The notes under the pieces are model-generated. The model was not told the DNA's origin, ran no database searches, and saw only the letters and a list, made by a program, of their open reading frames with translations. A stretch of 17,022 bases of DNA, taken from contig ONVG01000063.1 in assembly GCA_900321195.1 (NCBI GenBank), positions 1-17,022 of the forward strand, written 5' to 3'. The stretch is from an uncultured Eubacteriales bacterium. Lineage in GTDB: Bacteria; Bacillota; Clostridia; Oscillospirales; Acutalibacteraceae. The translations under genes and the position numbers were made by a program. Position 1 is the first letter of the stretch; each line of letters opens with the position of its first letter. Below are positions 1 to 7,967 of the stretch, in pieces.

Positions 1-752
1 GAAGCTTTTTGTGCAGATGATGAAACGTCTGCCTTATAGTACATCTTTTTTGCATCGGCATCATATGAGGAAATGATAGTCTGATTACCCATCTTTCCCA
101 TATTCATTGTCTGCTTTACGGTTTTTTGTTTTGAATTGCTGGATAATACCTTTATTACGTCATCCTGATTACCGATAGCCTGAGCAGTTTTCTGATATGT
201 AGCGGCAATGTAGGAAGCCGGAGCTTCTTTTATCTTTCCGAGTGCCATGTTCCTCTTTACCATTTTGAATACGAAAAAGCCTGCTACGGTAAGCGCTATA
301 AGTGTAAGAACAACGGCGATTATGATTATGAGTTTTTTGTAGCTCTTTTTTGGAGCTATAACATCACTCATATTGTATTCCTGATAGCGTGAAGGCTCAT
401 TGTTGAATGTCATTGGCTGTACAGGCTGCTGATTATTGAAACCCATCGGCTGAGGCTGCTGGTCATTGAATCCCATCGGCTGAGGCTGCTGGTCATTGAA
501 ACCCATCGGCTGAGGCTGCTGGTCATTGAATCCCATCGGCTGAGGCTGCTGGTTATTGAATCCCATTGGCTGAGGCTGCTGGTCATTGAATCCCATTGGC
601 TGTGCAGGCTGTCCATTGAAGTTCATCGGCTGTGCAGGCTGCTGCTGTGGCGCATTTTGTGCGGGAGCCGGAGAATCAGGTATCTCCGCACCGCAGTTTT
701 CGCAGAATTTTGCGAATGGGCTGTTTTCTTTTCCGCAGTTAGGACAAAACAT
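1..752 (-). CDS. Zinc-ribbon, Pro/Gln/Met-repeat, single-pass membrane protein (3' end cut off by window)
   Basis: The first 250 codons of a minus-strand gene are visible; the reading frame is open to the window edge. The start ATG (752-750) follows an AGGAGAG ribosome binding site; an ATG four bases upstream is out of frame and stops at once. Residues 3-20 form a CPNC...CENC zinc ribbon. Residues 41-113 are tandem ten-residue units of the type QPMGFNDQQP. A lysine-rich stretch (135-140) precedes one hydrophobic segment at about 141-162, so the ribbon and repeats should be cytosolic and the part after residue 163 extracellular. The visible outer part (residues 163-250) is rich in Lys, Ser and Gln and is not a family I recognise. 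Zinc-ribbon plus membrane-anchor proteins are common in Clostridia and mostly uncharacterised. Function unknown; the existence of the gene is secure. Confidence 0.88.
   Translation of the reverse strand, partial: MFCPNCGKENSPFAKFCENCGAEIPDSPAPAQNAPQQQPAQPMNFNGQPAQPMGFNDQQPQPMGFNNQQPQPMGFNDQQPQPMGFNDQQPQPMGFNDQQPQPMGFNNQQPVQPMTFNNEPSRYQEYNMSDVIAPKKSYKKLIIIIAVVLTLIALTVAGFFVFKMVKRNMALGKIKEAPASYIAATYQKTAQAIGNQDDVIKVLSSNSKQKTVKQTMNMGKMGNQTIISSYDADAKKMYYKADVSSSAQKA
411..626 (-). repeat. 30-bp in-frame tandem repeats encoding QPMGFN(D/N)QQP
   Basis: Eight Met-starting units lie head to tail inside the zinc-ribbon membrane-protein gene, spaced 30 bp apart except the last step, which is 33 bp because of an extra valine codon. 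Central units are nearly identical at DNA level, differing mainly at ATC/ATT-type third positions, which points to recent expansion by slippage or recombination. The array encodes a flexible Pro/Gln-rich linker between the zinc ribbon and the membrane segment. Confidence 0.93.
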
Positions 753-905
753 ACATATCTCTCCTTTACTTATGTATAAAAATTAAGATAAATGAGTTCG
801 GTGCAAAATCCACCTTATATAATATATTTTAAACAATTTTTGATATAAAGTAAATAGCTAAGCATCAAAAAAATTCGATTTTTTGCAAAATTTCAATGGA
901 ATTAA

Positions 906-934
906 TTGACTTTGAAGCTAAATGCGATTAGAAT
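906..934 (+). promoter_or_regulatory. Candidate sigma-A promoter of ymdB
   Basis: TTGACT (906-911) is followed after 17 bp by TAGAAT (929-934). The expected transcript start near 941 gives a leader of about 36 nt before the ymdB ATG. The spacer 753-976 is AT-rich and holds no other gene. Confidence 0.65.
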
Positions 935-976
935 TATATTGTTGATAAAATAACTGATAATAGGGAGTAAGCTGAA

Positions 977-1753
977 ATGAATATTCTTGCAATAGGTGAT
1001 ATAGTCGGCTCTGTAGGGTGCCATTTTTTGAGAGAAAAGCTCCCCGCTATAAAGAAAAGTGAAAATATCGACCTTGTTATAGCAAACGGAGAAAATTCTG
1101 CTGACGGCAACGGCATAACACCTGTATCTGCCGACTATATTTTCAGCAGCGGTGTTGATGTAATAACGGCAGGCAACCATACATTCAGAAGAAAAGAATG
1201 CTATGAGCGCTTTGAGAGCGACCCTTTCCTTATAAGACCGGCAAACTATCCTGCTGCAACAACGCCCGGAAAGGGATATACGGTCTATGATTTCGGACGT
1301 ACACAGGCGGCTGTTATAAATCTTATGGGAGTTATTTATCTTGAACCGCTTGACGACCCGTATATCGTGATAGACAGCATACTCAAAAAGCTTGATACAA
1401 AGATAATAATACTTGATTTCCATGCGGAAGCAACGGCCGAAAAGCTTGCTATGGGTTATTACCTTGACGGCAGGATATCCGCAATGTTCGGTACGCATAC
1501 GCATGTACAGACGGCTGATGCGCGTATTTTCCCTAAAGGTATGGGATATATAACTGATGTAGGTATGACAGGTCCGTATGAGTCTGTTTTGGGTGTAAAA
1601 CCTGAGCTTGCAGTAAAGAAATTCAAGGAAAAGCTCCCCGTCAGATTTGAAACGGCTGATGCGCCCTGTAAGCTTGACTGCATAAAATTCACAGTTGATG
1701 AACGTACAGGAAAGACTGTGAATGTAAAAAGGATGGAATTCTTACAAATTTAA
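977..1753 (+). CDS. ymdB: YmdB-family metallophosphoesterase (2',3'-cyclic nucleotide phosphodiesterase type)
   Basis: This 258-residue protein matches the full length of the YmdB/DR1281 family, which uses a two-metal site to hydrolyse phosphodiesters; B. subtilis YmdB acts on 2',3'-cAMP and affects biofilm and motility decisions. The metal-binding pattern is complete: D8 (in LAIGDIVG), E39 (NGENS), N67-H68 (GNHTF), H149 (DFHAEATAEK) and H174/H176 (GTHTHVQTAD). No signal peptide is present, so it should be cytosolic. The ATG is preceded by GGGAG (963-967). In Bacillus the gene lies between rny and spoVS; here spoVS still follows, but rny is on the opposite strand about 4 kb away. A 115-bp gap with its own promoter candidate separates it from spoVS. 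The family is certain; the substrate is inferred from the family. Confidence 0.95.
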   Translation: MNILAIGDIVGSVGCHFLREKLPAIKKSENIDLVIANGENSADGNGITPVSADYIFSSGVDVITAGNHTFRRKECYERFESDPFLIRPANYPAATTPGKGYTVYDFGRTQAAVINLMGVIYLEPLDDPYIVIDSILKKLDTKIIILDFHAEATAEKLAMGYYLDGRISAMFGTHTHVQTADARIFPKGMGYITDVGMTGPYESVLGVKPELAVKKFKEKLPVRFETADAPCKLDCIKFTVDERTGKTVNVKRMEFLQI

Positions 1754-1785
1754 AAATTTATTAATACTTTTTTTTGACAAATCAC

Positions 1786-1814
1786 TTGCATAATATCCAA
1801 TTTGCATATATTAT
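1786..1814 (+). promoter_or_regulatory. Candidate promoter of spoVS
   Basis: TTGCAT (1786-1791), 17 bp, TATTAT (1809-1814), with a TATAAT immediately after at 1815-1820. A consensus TTGACA at 1774-1779 lacks a -10 at the usual distance. In B. subtilis spoVS depends on sigma-H; I see no convincing sigma-H motif, though one cannot be excluded by eye. Confidence 0.4.
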
Positions 1815-1868
1815 TATAATATATGTAATTCTATATTTAATTATTTATTTTCAGGAGGAAAATCAGAA

Positions 1869-2129
1869 ATGGAAGTATTAAAGGTTTCATCAAAGTCTGC
1901 ACCAAATTCTGTTGCAGGAGCTATTGCAGGTGTTGTAAGAGACTATGGCTGTGTTGAGGTACAGGCGGTTGGCGCAGGCGCTACAAATCAGGCGCTCAAA
2001 TCAGTTGCAGTTGCAAGAGGTTATCTTGCACCTATGGGTATCGATCTTGTATGCATACCTGCTTTCACGAGCATTGAGATAGACGGCGTAGAACGTACTG
2101 CAATGAAGCTTATTGTAGAAGTCAGATGA
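1869..2129 (+). CDS. spoVS: Stage V sporulation protein S
   Basis: An 86-residue protein of typical SpoVS length and sequence, beginning MEVLKVSSKSAPNSVAGAIA and containing the conserved AVGAGATNQALKSVAVARGYL segment in two parts (AVGAGATNQA, then LKSVAVARGY). SpoVS is a small Alba-like fold protein needed for normal septation and coat assembly in sporulating Bacillus, but it also occurs in non-sporulating lineages, so it does not prove that this organism sporulates. It has a consensus AGGAGG ribosome binding site at 1853-1858, ten bases before the ATG. The stop is 50 bp before fakA with no visible terminator, so the two are probably one transcript. Confidence 0.97.
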   Translation: MEVLKVSSKSAPNSVAGAIAGVVRDYGCVEVQAVGAGATNQALKSVAVARGYLAPMGIDLVCIPAFTSIEIDGVERTAMKLIVEVR

Positions 2130-2179
2130 TCCGAAAATATAAAAATCAATATACTATTCATTCAAAGGAAGTGCAGTAG

Positions 2180-3871
2180 ATGATAAACGGTTCTTACTTT
2201 AAAAATGCATTAATATCCGGCGCAAATAATATAATAAGGCAGAAGGACGAGATAAATGCATTGAATATTTTCCCCGTTCCCGATGGTGATACGGGTACAA
2301 ATATGTCTATGACTATAGAGGCAGCTGCAAACGTGCTGAAAGACAGCGACTCTCTCAGGATAGATGATGTAGCGTCAGAGGCAGCCTCCGCAATGCTCAG
2401 GTCTGCAAGAGGAAACTCAGGCGTTATACTTTCCCTCCTTTTCAGAGGTATTGCAAAAGGATTAAAGGGCAAGGGCGAGATAGACGGCAAGGACTTCGTG
2501 GCTGCAATGAAGATAGGCGTTGAAACGGCTTATAAGGCAGTTATGAACCCTACAGAGGGTACTATACTTACAGTTGCAAGAATGTCATGCGAAGCAGGAA
2601 AGGCTGCTGTGGAAGTAGAAACAGACCCGGTAATAGTTTTCAGTACTATCTGTGCATCTGCAAGGGACGCTTTAAGACGTACACCCGAAATGCTCCCTGT
2701 TCTTAAAAAAGCAGGCGTTGTTGACGCAGGCGGCAAGGGACTTTGCGTTATATTCGAGGGTATGCTCTCACTTCTCCGTGACGGAGTTATGATAGAAGCT
2801 AAAAAGGATGCAGTGACCGCAGCAGAAGCAGAGGATAAGTCAGCAGAGTTTTTCAGAAATGCTGCGGCTGAATTCGATTCTGTTATAAACTTCACATACT
2901 GCACAGAATTTATTATATGCAGAGATGCGGAAATAGAAAAAGACCCGTCCGAGCTTCGCAAGTATCTTGAAACTATAGGCGACTGCGTTGTAGTTGCTGA
3001 TGATGACGATATTATAAAGGTACATGTTCATACGGAAAATCCCGGCAAGGCTATCGAGGAAGCGCTTACCTTCGGTCAGCTCCTTAAAGTAAAGATAGAG
3101 AACATGAAGGAGCAGCACAGAAAGGCTGCCGAGGAATACGAAAAAGAGAAGGCTAAGAACGAGGCTGAGGAAAAGAAGCGTGAGTCACTGAAGCCCGTTT
3201 CTCCCGTTGATGAGGTCGGCTTTGTTACTGTTGCAAGCGGCGAGGGACTGGAAACCGTATTCAAGGAGCTTGGCTGTCATCATATCGTAAGCGGCGGTCA
3301 GAGCATGAATCCGAGTACAGACGATATTTATCAGGCTGTTATGGCAACACCTGCAAAGACAGTATTCGTACTGCCGAATAACAAGAACATAATCCTTGCT
3401 GCCGAGCAGGTAGTTCCGCTTGTTACGGACAGACAGGTAATAATAATACCTACAAAGACTATACCGCAGGGACTTGTGGCAATGGTCGCATACTCACCCG
3501 ATGCAACACCTGAGCTTAACAGTGAATTTATGTACACGGCTGCAAAGAACGTTTCTACAGGCAAGGTAACATATGCCGCAAGAAATTCAGAATTCGGCAG
3601 CACAAAGATAAAAGAGGGCGATATAATCGCACTCAATAACGGCAAGCTCACACATAAGGATAAAGACCCTGTAAGAGCTGTAATAAAGCTTGCAAAAGAG
3701 ATGATAACCCGCGATACATCATATGTAACTATCATTTACGGCCATGATATAACCGAGGAGCAGGCAAATTCCGCGCTTGAATCCATACAGTCAAAGGCAG
3801 GCGGAGATGTTGAGGTATCACTGCTCAACGGCGGTCAGCCGATATATTACTTCATGCTTTCTGTTGAATAA
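2180..3871 (+). CDS. fakA: Fatty acid kinase catalytic subunit FakA (YloV / DAK2-domain protein)
   Basis: The 563-residue protein has the FakA layout. An N-terminal DhaL/DAK2 kinase domain covers about residues 1-200, with the ATP/Mg signature NIFPVPDGDTGTNMS at 29-43 and SARGNSGVILS at 75-85. A middle domain carries the typical YCTEF motif near residue 240. A charged, probably helical linker lies at about 305-340, and a C-terminal domain starts at DEVGFVTVASGEG. With a FakB fatty-acid-binding partner (not in this window) FakA phosphorylates exogenous fatty acids for phospholipid synthesis; the enzyme is cytosolic. The ATG is preceded by AAAGGAAG (2164-2171). It probably shares a transcript with spoVS and ends just before a strong terminator hairpin. 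In Bacillus the orthologue yloV lies near recG, as here. Confidence 0.95.
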   Translation: MINGSYFKNALISGANNIIRQKDEINALNIFPVPDGDTGTNMSMTIEAAANVLKDSDSLRIDDVASEAASAMLRSARGNSGVILSLLFRGIAKGLKGKGEIDGKDFVAAMKIGVETAYKAVMNPTEGTILTVARMSCEAGKAAVEVETDPVIVFSTICASARDALRRTPEMLPVLKKAGVVDAGGKGLCVIFEGMLSLLRDGVMIEAKKDAVTAAEAEDKSAEFFRNAAAEFDSVINFTYCTEFIICRDAEIEKDPSELRKYLETIGDCVVVADDDDIIKVHVHTENPGKAIEEALTFGQLLKVKIENMKEQHRKAAEEYEKEKAKNEAEEKKRESLKPVSPVDEVGFVTVASGEGLETVFKELGCHHIVSGGQSMNPSTDDIYQAVMATPAKTVFVLPNNKNIILAAEQVVPLVTDRQVIIIPTKTIPQGLVAMVAYSPDATPELNSEFMYTAAKNVSTGKVTYAARNSEFGSTKIKEGDIIALNNGKLTHKDKDPVRAVIKLAKEMITRDTSYVTIIYGHDITEEQANSALESIQSKAGGDVEVSLLNGGQPIYYFMLSVE

Positions 3872-3890
3872 GCGTGACAATAAAAGCTTT

Positions 3891-3925
3891 CAGGCACTTT
3901 TCAAGCAAAAGTGCCTGTTTTGTTT
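3891..3925 (+). terminator. Rho-independent terminator between fakA and recG
   Basis: CAGGCACTTTT (3891-3901) and AAAAGTGCCTG (3907-3917) form a perfect 11-bp stem around a five-base loop, followed by TTTTGTTTTAT. It begins 19 bp after the fakA stop and ends only about 10 bp before the recG ribosome binding site. Confidence 0.88.
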
Positions 3926-3946
3926 TATACATGCGGAGGTGGATAT

Positions 3947-6004
3947 ATGCCGTCACTTTATAATATGCCCATACAGAAACTTGATAAGATAGGACCTAAA
4001 AAAGCTGAGCAGTTCAGAAAGATAGGCGCTGACAGTGTAGGAGAGCTTCTGAGAGTGTATCCGAGAGCCTATGAGGACTGGAGCAAGCCGCTTACTATCG
4101 TACAGGGCGCAGATAAGGATATATGCTGTATAAAAGCAAGGATAGAAAGAGTCCATACTCCCGTCAGGATAAGGAGCAATATGATAATATATCGTGTTGC
4201 TGTGACTGATGATGAAAGCTATATGACCATAACATTTTTTAATCAGCGCTATACTGTCGAAAATCTGAAGGTCGGCAGCGAATACCTTTTTTACGGTACA
4301 GTAAGAAAGAATTTTGACGGCTATGAGATGAGCGCGCCTGCTGTCGAGAGTACCGAAAAGTCAAATATACACCCGATATATTCCCAATCGGGAATGCTGA
4401 CAAGCAGACAGATAGAAAATGCTGTGCAGCAGGCTGTACGGCTTTTGCCCGAAAAGATAAATGACACCATTCCGCAGGGCGTAAGGGAAAAATATGATAT
4501 CTGCTCACTTGATTATGCGATAAGGAACATACATTTTCCCGAAAGCATGGATGCTGCCGGGATATCGGGAAAATATTTTGCCTTTGAGGAGCTTCTTATA
4601 CTCCAGCTTGGAATACTCATGCTTAAAAGCGGCAGAAAGACTGCAACGCCGTACAGGCTTGAACATGAATATACGAAAGAATTTTTAAAGCTTTTGCCGT
4701 TCAGACCTACGAATGCACAGATGAGAGCTATAAAGGAATGTACGGATGATATGCTTTATAATGATAAGCCTATGAACAGGCTGATACAGGGAGATGTAGG
4801 CAGCGGAAAAACGGCGGTCGCGGCGGCAGTATGCTATACTGCGGTAAAGAACGGACTTCAATGTGCTTTTATGGTGCCTACAGAGATACTTGCCCAGCAG
4901 CATTTTGAAGAACTCAGCGGCATGTTTGAAAGTATGGGGATAAGAACGGCGATACTCACAGGCTCGGTAAAAGCGTCAAGGAAAAAAATGATAAATGCTC
5001 TCCTGAAAGCCGGAGAGATAGACATAGTTATCGGCACACATGCGCTGATAACAGATAATGTTGAATTTCGGGAGCTTGGACTTGTAGTCACGGATGAACA
5101 GCACCGTTTTGGTGTCGCGCAGAGAGCGGCGCTGATATCGAAGGGAAAAAGTCCGCATATAATGGTAATGTCAGCTACACCTATACCGAGAACGCTTGCG
5201 CTTATGATATTCGGAGATATGGAGCTTTCGGTACTTGACGAGCTTCCGCCCGGCAGACAGAAGGTGGATACTTATTTTGTGGACAGCTCAAAGCGTGAAA
5301 GGATATATAATTTTATAAAAAAGCATATCTTGGGCGGAAACAGATGTTATATAGTTTGTCCTCTTGTGGAAAAGAGTGAGTCGGAGCTTATTTCGGCTGA
5401 GGAGTATATCGAAAGGCTGAAAAAATCAGTGCTTTCCGACTGCCGTATGGCTGTACTTCACGGAAAAATGAAGGCTTCTGAAAAAGAGCGGATAATGAAG
5501 GAATTTTCCGAGGGGGAACTGGATATACTTGTAGCAACTACGGTCATCGAGGTAGGTATAAATGTACCGAGCGCAACAGTCATGCTGATAGAAAACGCCG
5601 ACCGTTTCGGCTTGTCGCAGCTCCACCAGTTAAGAGGGCGTGTCGGACGAGGAAAAGCCAAGTCATACTGCATACTTGTTTCGGATATCAGAAATCCTGT
5701 GAGCATAGAAAGGCTGAATGTAATGTGCAGGACGAATGACGGCTTTGAGATAGCGGATGAAGATCTGCGGCTGAGAGGGCCGGGCGACTTTTTCGGTTCA
5801 CGCCAGCACGGACTTCCCGAATTAAAGACAGCTCATCTTTCCGATATGGTGCTTGTAGAAGCGACAAGAGCAGCAGCGGCTGAGATACTATCCTCCGACC
5901 CTCGGCTTGAGCTTAAAGAGCATGCTGCGCTGAGATTTGAAACAAGGCGGCTTTTTTCGGCGTTCCGCGCCGATGATACACCTTTATTTTCAGCGCTGCC
6001 GTAG
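3947..6004 (+). CDS. recG: ATP-dependent DNA helicase RecG
   Basis: The 685-residue protein has all RecG landmarks: an N-terminal wedge/OB region (IGPKKAEQF near the start; wedge near 60-160), Walker A GDVGSGKT at 282-289, motif II DEQH at 383-386, the MSATPIPRTLA motif III, and QLHQLRGRVGRG near the end of the helicase core. RecG remodels stalled replication forks and Holliday junctions in the cytoplasm. I chose ATG 3947 because GGAGGTG (3935-3941) sits directly before it. An in-frame ATG-like start further upstream (3911) falls inside the terminator stem and would add 12 non-family residues. There is almost no room for a promoter between the terminator and the start, so expression by read-through or from a promoter inside fakA is inferred. 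Confidence 0.96.
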   Translation: MPSLYNMPIQKLDKIGPKKAEQFRKIGADSVGELLRVYPRAYEDWSKPLTIVQGADKDICCIKARIERVHTPVRIRSNMIIYRVAVTDDESYMTITFFNQRYTVENLKVGSEYLFYGTVRKNFDGYEMSAPAVESTEKSNIHPIYSQSGMLTSRQIENAVQQAVRLLPEKINDTIPQGVREKYDICSLDYAIRNIHFPESMDAAGISGKYFAFEELLILQLGILMLKSGRKTATPYRLEHEYTKEFLKLLPFRPTNAQMRAIKECTDDMLYNDKPMNRLIQGDVGSGKTAVAAAVCYTAVKNGLQCAFMVPTEILAQQHFEELSGMFESMGIRTAILTGSVKASRKKMINALLKAGEIDIVIGTHALITDNVEFRELGLVVTDEQHRFGVAQRAALISKGKSPHIMVMSATPIPRTLALMIFGDMELSVLDELPPGRQKVDTYFVDSSKRERIYNFIKKHILGGNRCYIVCPLVEKSESELISAEEYIERLKKSVLSDCRMAVLHGKMKASEKERIMKEFSEGELDILVATTVIEVGINVPSATVMLIENADRFGLSQLHQLRGRVGRGKAKSYCILVSDIRNPVSIERLNVMCRTNDGFEIADEDLRLRGPGDFFGSRQHGLPELKTAHLSDMVLVEATRAAAAEILSSDPRLELKEHAALRFETRRLFSAFRADDTPLFSALP

Positions 6005-6031
6005 GCACTGATATGATATAATGAAAACGCT

Positions 6032-6076
6032 AAAAAGGCACAGTAAGCTTTGAATGGCTTACTGTGCCGTATTTTT
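6032..6076. terminator. Bidirectional terminator between convergent recG and rny
   Basis: GGCACAGTAAGC (6037-6048) pairs perfectly with GCTTACTGTGCC (6057-6068) around an eight-base loop. ATTTTT follows on the plus side, and a run of A (6032-6036) gives TTTTT when read on the minus strand. It lies 28 bp after the rny stop and 32 bp after the recG stop, so it can serve both genes. Confidence 0.92.
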
Positions 6077-6096
6077 CAGGTCATAAGTCTGTCGTA

Positions 6097-7650
6097 TTAT
6101 CTTGCGTACTCTACAGCACGGCTCTCACGGATAATGTTGACTTTTATCTGACCGGGATATTCTATCTCTTCTTCTATTTTCTTGCATATATCACGTGCAA
6201 GAAGTATCATCTGTTCATCTTTGACAGCTTCGGGCTTTACTATTATGCGTACCTCACGGCCTGCCTGTATAGCAAAGCTGCGCTCAACTCCTTCAAAGGA
6301 TGATGCGACCTCTTCAAGCTTTTCAAGACGCTTAATGTAGTTTTCAAGATTTTCACGTCTTGCGCCGGGACGTGCTGCGGAAATAGCGTCGGCAGCCTGT
6401 ACAAGACATGCGATTATAGTCTTTGCTTCAACGTCGCCGTGGTGAGCATGTATAGCATGTACTACTATCTCACTTTCTTTATACTTTCTTGCAACGTCAA
6501 CGCCTATCTCAATATGTGAGCCTTCTATCTCATGGTCAAGAGCCTTTCCGATATCGTGGAGAAGTCCTGCTCTGCGCGCCATTGTAGGTTCAAGGCCAAG
6601 CTCGGATGCCATTATGCCGGCAAGATATGCAACTTCAAGCGAATGGTCAAGCACATTCTGACCATAGCTGGTGCGGAAATGAAGTCTTCCGAGGAGCTTT
6701 ACAAGCTCCGGATGCATATTGTTTATTCCTGCTTCGATAATAGCGCGTTCGCCTTCGGACTTTATCATATACTCGACTTCTCTGCGAGCCTTTTCATACA
6801 TTTCCTCGATACGTGCGGGATGTATTCTTCCGTCAGCGATAAGCTTTTCAAGTGTTACCCTTGCTATCTCTCTCTTTACAGGCTCAAAGCATGAAAGGGT
6901 GATAGCTTCGGGAGTATCGTCAATAATAAGGTCTACGCCTGTAAGCGTTTCAATAGCCCTGATGTTTCTGCCCTCACGGCCGATTATGCGGCCCTTCATT
7001 TCATCACTCGGCAGAGGCACTACCGAAACCGTGGACTCGCTTACATGATCCGCGGCAACTCTCTGTATTGCAAGGGAAATTATCTCTCTTGCGGATTTTT
7101 CAGCCTGTTCTTTTGTTCTCTGTTCAAATTCCATTATCTTGACTGCTTTTTCATGTGAAAGCTCACTGTCAAGATTGTTCAAAATGTACTCTTTAGCCTG
7201 TTCCTGAGTAAAGCCTGATATTTTTTCGAGCATATCCAGCTCGCTTTGTCTTATTTTTTCAGCTTCCTCAAGACGCTGGTCTGCGTTTTTCAGCTTCTGG
7301 TTTACGTTATCCTCTTTCTTTTCAAGGTTATCCAGCTTTTTCTCGACTGATTCCTCTTTTTGCTGTATACGTCTTTCCTGACGCTGGATATCCTTTCTTC
7401 TGTCGGATATCTCGTGTTCTGCATCGGTAAGAAGCTTATGAGCCTCGTCCTTGCCTGCGATAACAGCCTCTTTTTTGGTCGCATCCGCTTCACGAACAGC
7501 TTCTTCGACGATGCGCTTTGCTTCCTCTTCTGCAGAGCCTATTTTGCTTTCACCGACTTTTTTTCTGTACTGTATGCCGATAAAAAAGCTTGCAGCACCT
7601 ACCACAGCTGAAACACCGATAACCAAAAGAATGATAAATATCGGTTCCAT
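6097..7650 (-). CDS. rny: Ribonuclease Y
   Basis: The 517-residue protein has the standard RNase Y build: an N-terminal membrane anchor (about 4-26), a long charged coiled coil (about 40-200), a KH RNA-binding domain with GREGRNIR at 224-231, and an HD domain with DHS at 335-337, HD at 365-366 (LLHDIGK) and HAHH at 401-404. It is the membrane-bound endonuclease that starts decay of many mRNAs in Firmicutes. I chose ATG 7650 because AGGAGGTG lies ten bases upstream and the protein then opens with the anchor; a start 12 codons earlier would lie upstream of that binding site. It converges on recG and is divergent from pcrA. In Bacillus rny directly precedes ymdB; that link is broken here. The leader of about 257 nt can fold and may control expression. 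Confidence 0.97.
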   Translation of the reverse strand: MEPIFIILLVIGVSAVVGAASFFIGIQYRKKVGESKIGSAEEEAKRIVEEAVREADATKKEAVIAGKDEAHKLLTDAEHEISDRRKDIQRQERRIQQKEESVEKKLDNLEKKEDNVNQKLKNADQRLEEAEKIRQSELDMLEKISGFTQEQAKEYILNNLDSELSHEKAVKIMEFEQRTKEQAEKSAREIISLAIQRVAADHVSESTVSVVPLPSDEMKGRIIGREGRNIRAIETLTGVDLIIDDTPEAITLSCFEPVKREIARVTLEKLIADGRIHPARIEEMYEKARREVEYMIKSEGERAIIEAGINNMHPELVKLLGRLHFRTSYGQNVLDHSLEVAYLAGIMASELGLEPTMARRAGLLHDIGKALDHEIEGSHIEIGVDVARKYKESEIVVHAIHAHHGDVEAKTIIACLVQAADAISAARPGARRENLENYIKRLEKLEEVASSFEGVERSFAIQAGREVRIIVKPEAVKDEQMILLARDICKKIEEEIEYPGQIKVNIIRESRAVEYAR

Positions 7651-7908
7651 TTTGAATTGACACCTCCTACTTTGATTTTTTGACACTTTTATTTTAGTAC
7701 CGCATAAACGGCAAAAATCAGCCCAAAGGTGCCGCTGTTAAAATTTATTCAATTTTCTTTTTTGTTTCTTTAATATCTCCTTTTTACATCGGGTGACAGT
7801 CACCCGAAATTCATTCGGCGGAACACCGTTATACCCTCAACGGCAACATTGAGATGAAAAAACAAATAAGGAATGAACCCATAAGGTGTAACTAAAGCTT
7901 CACCTATA
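7651..7908 (-). promoter_or_regulatory. Long, foldable 5' leader of rny
   Basis: If transcription starts near 7907, the leader is about 257 nt. Seen pairings are: a 5'-end hairpin (7901-7905 with 7884-7888); a nine-pair long-range stem joining 7871-7879 to 7808-7816 that uses two G-U pairs in the minus-strand RNA but would have A-C mismatches in plus-strand RNA; a hairpin (7850-7854-region TTGAG with CTCAA near 7836-7840) competing with a CCGTT/AACGG hairpin; and an eight-pair palindromic hairpin (7790-7806). No small gene with a binding site was found. I do not recognise a known riboswitch class. Autoregulation of RNase Y is a guess. Confidence 0.45.
7790..7806. repeat. Perfect 17-base inverted repeat in the rny leader
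   Basis: CGGGTGAC and GTCACCCG flank a single central base. In RNA the tight centre would open to a small loop, leaving about six or seven strong pairs. Neither side has a T-run, so it is not a terminator; it could be a stabilising mRNA hairpin or a protein-binding site. Confidence 0.6.
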
Positions 7909-7914
7909 TGATAT

Positions 7915-7942
7915 TTTATACCTATATGTACTATATTGTCAA
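7915..7942 (-). promoter_or_regulatory. Candidate sigma-A promoter of rny
   Basis: Read on the minus strand, TTGACA (7942-7937) is followed after 16 bp by TATAAA (7920-7915), itself part of TATAAAAT. The -35 is a perfect consensus. Expected start near 7907. Confidence 0.65.
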
Positions 7943-7967
7943 GAATTTTATGTAATTTTGCAAAAAA

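Noticed and set aside
411..626. CRISPR-like array of 30-bp repeats
   Set aside because: Units are contiguous without spacers and lie in frame inside a coding gene; no cas genes are nearby.
902..1504. 200-codon minus-strand frame overlapping ymdB
   Set aside because: It lies opposite a clear YmdB gene with all catalytic residues and has unstructured, Cys/Tyr-rich composition.
3911..3946. Earlier start for recG
   Set aside because: It falls in the right arm of the terminator stem, has no binding site, and adds residues foreign to RecG; ATG 3947 has GGAGGTG directly before it.
7651..7686. Earlier start for rny
   Set aside because: It lies upstream of the AGGAGGTG binding site and would bury the N-terminal membrane anchor behind a polar extension.
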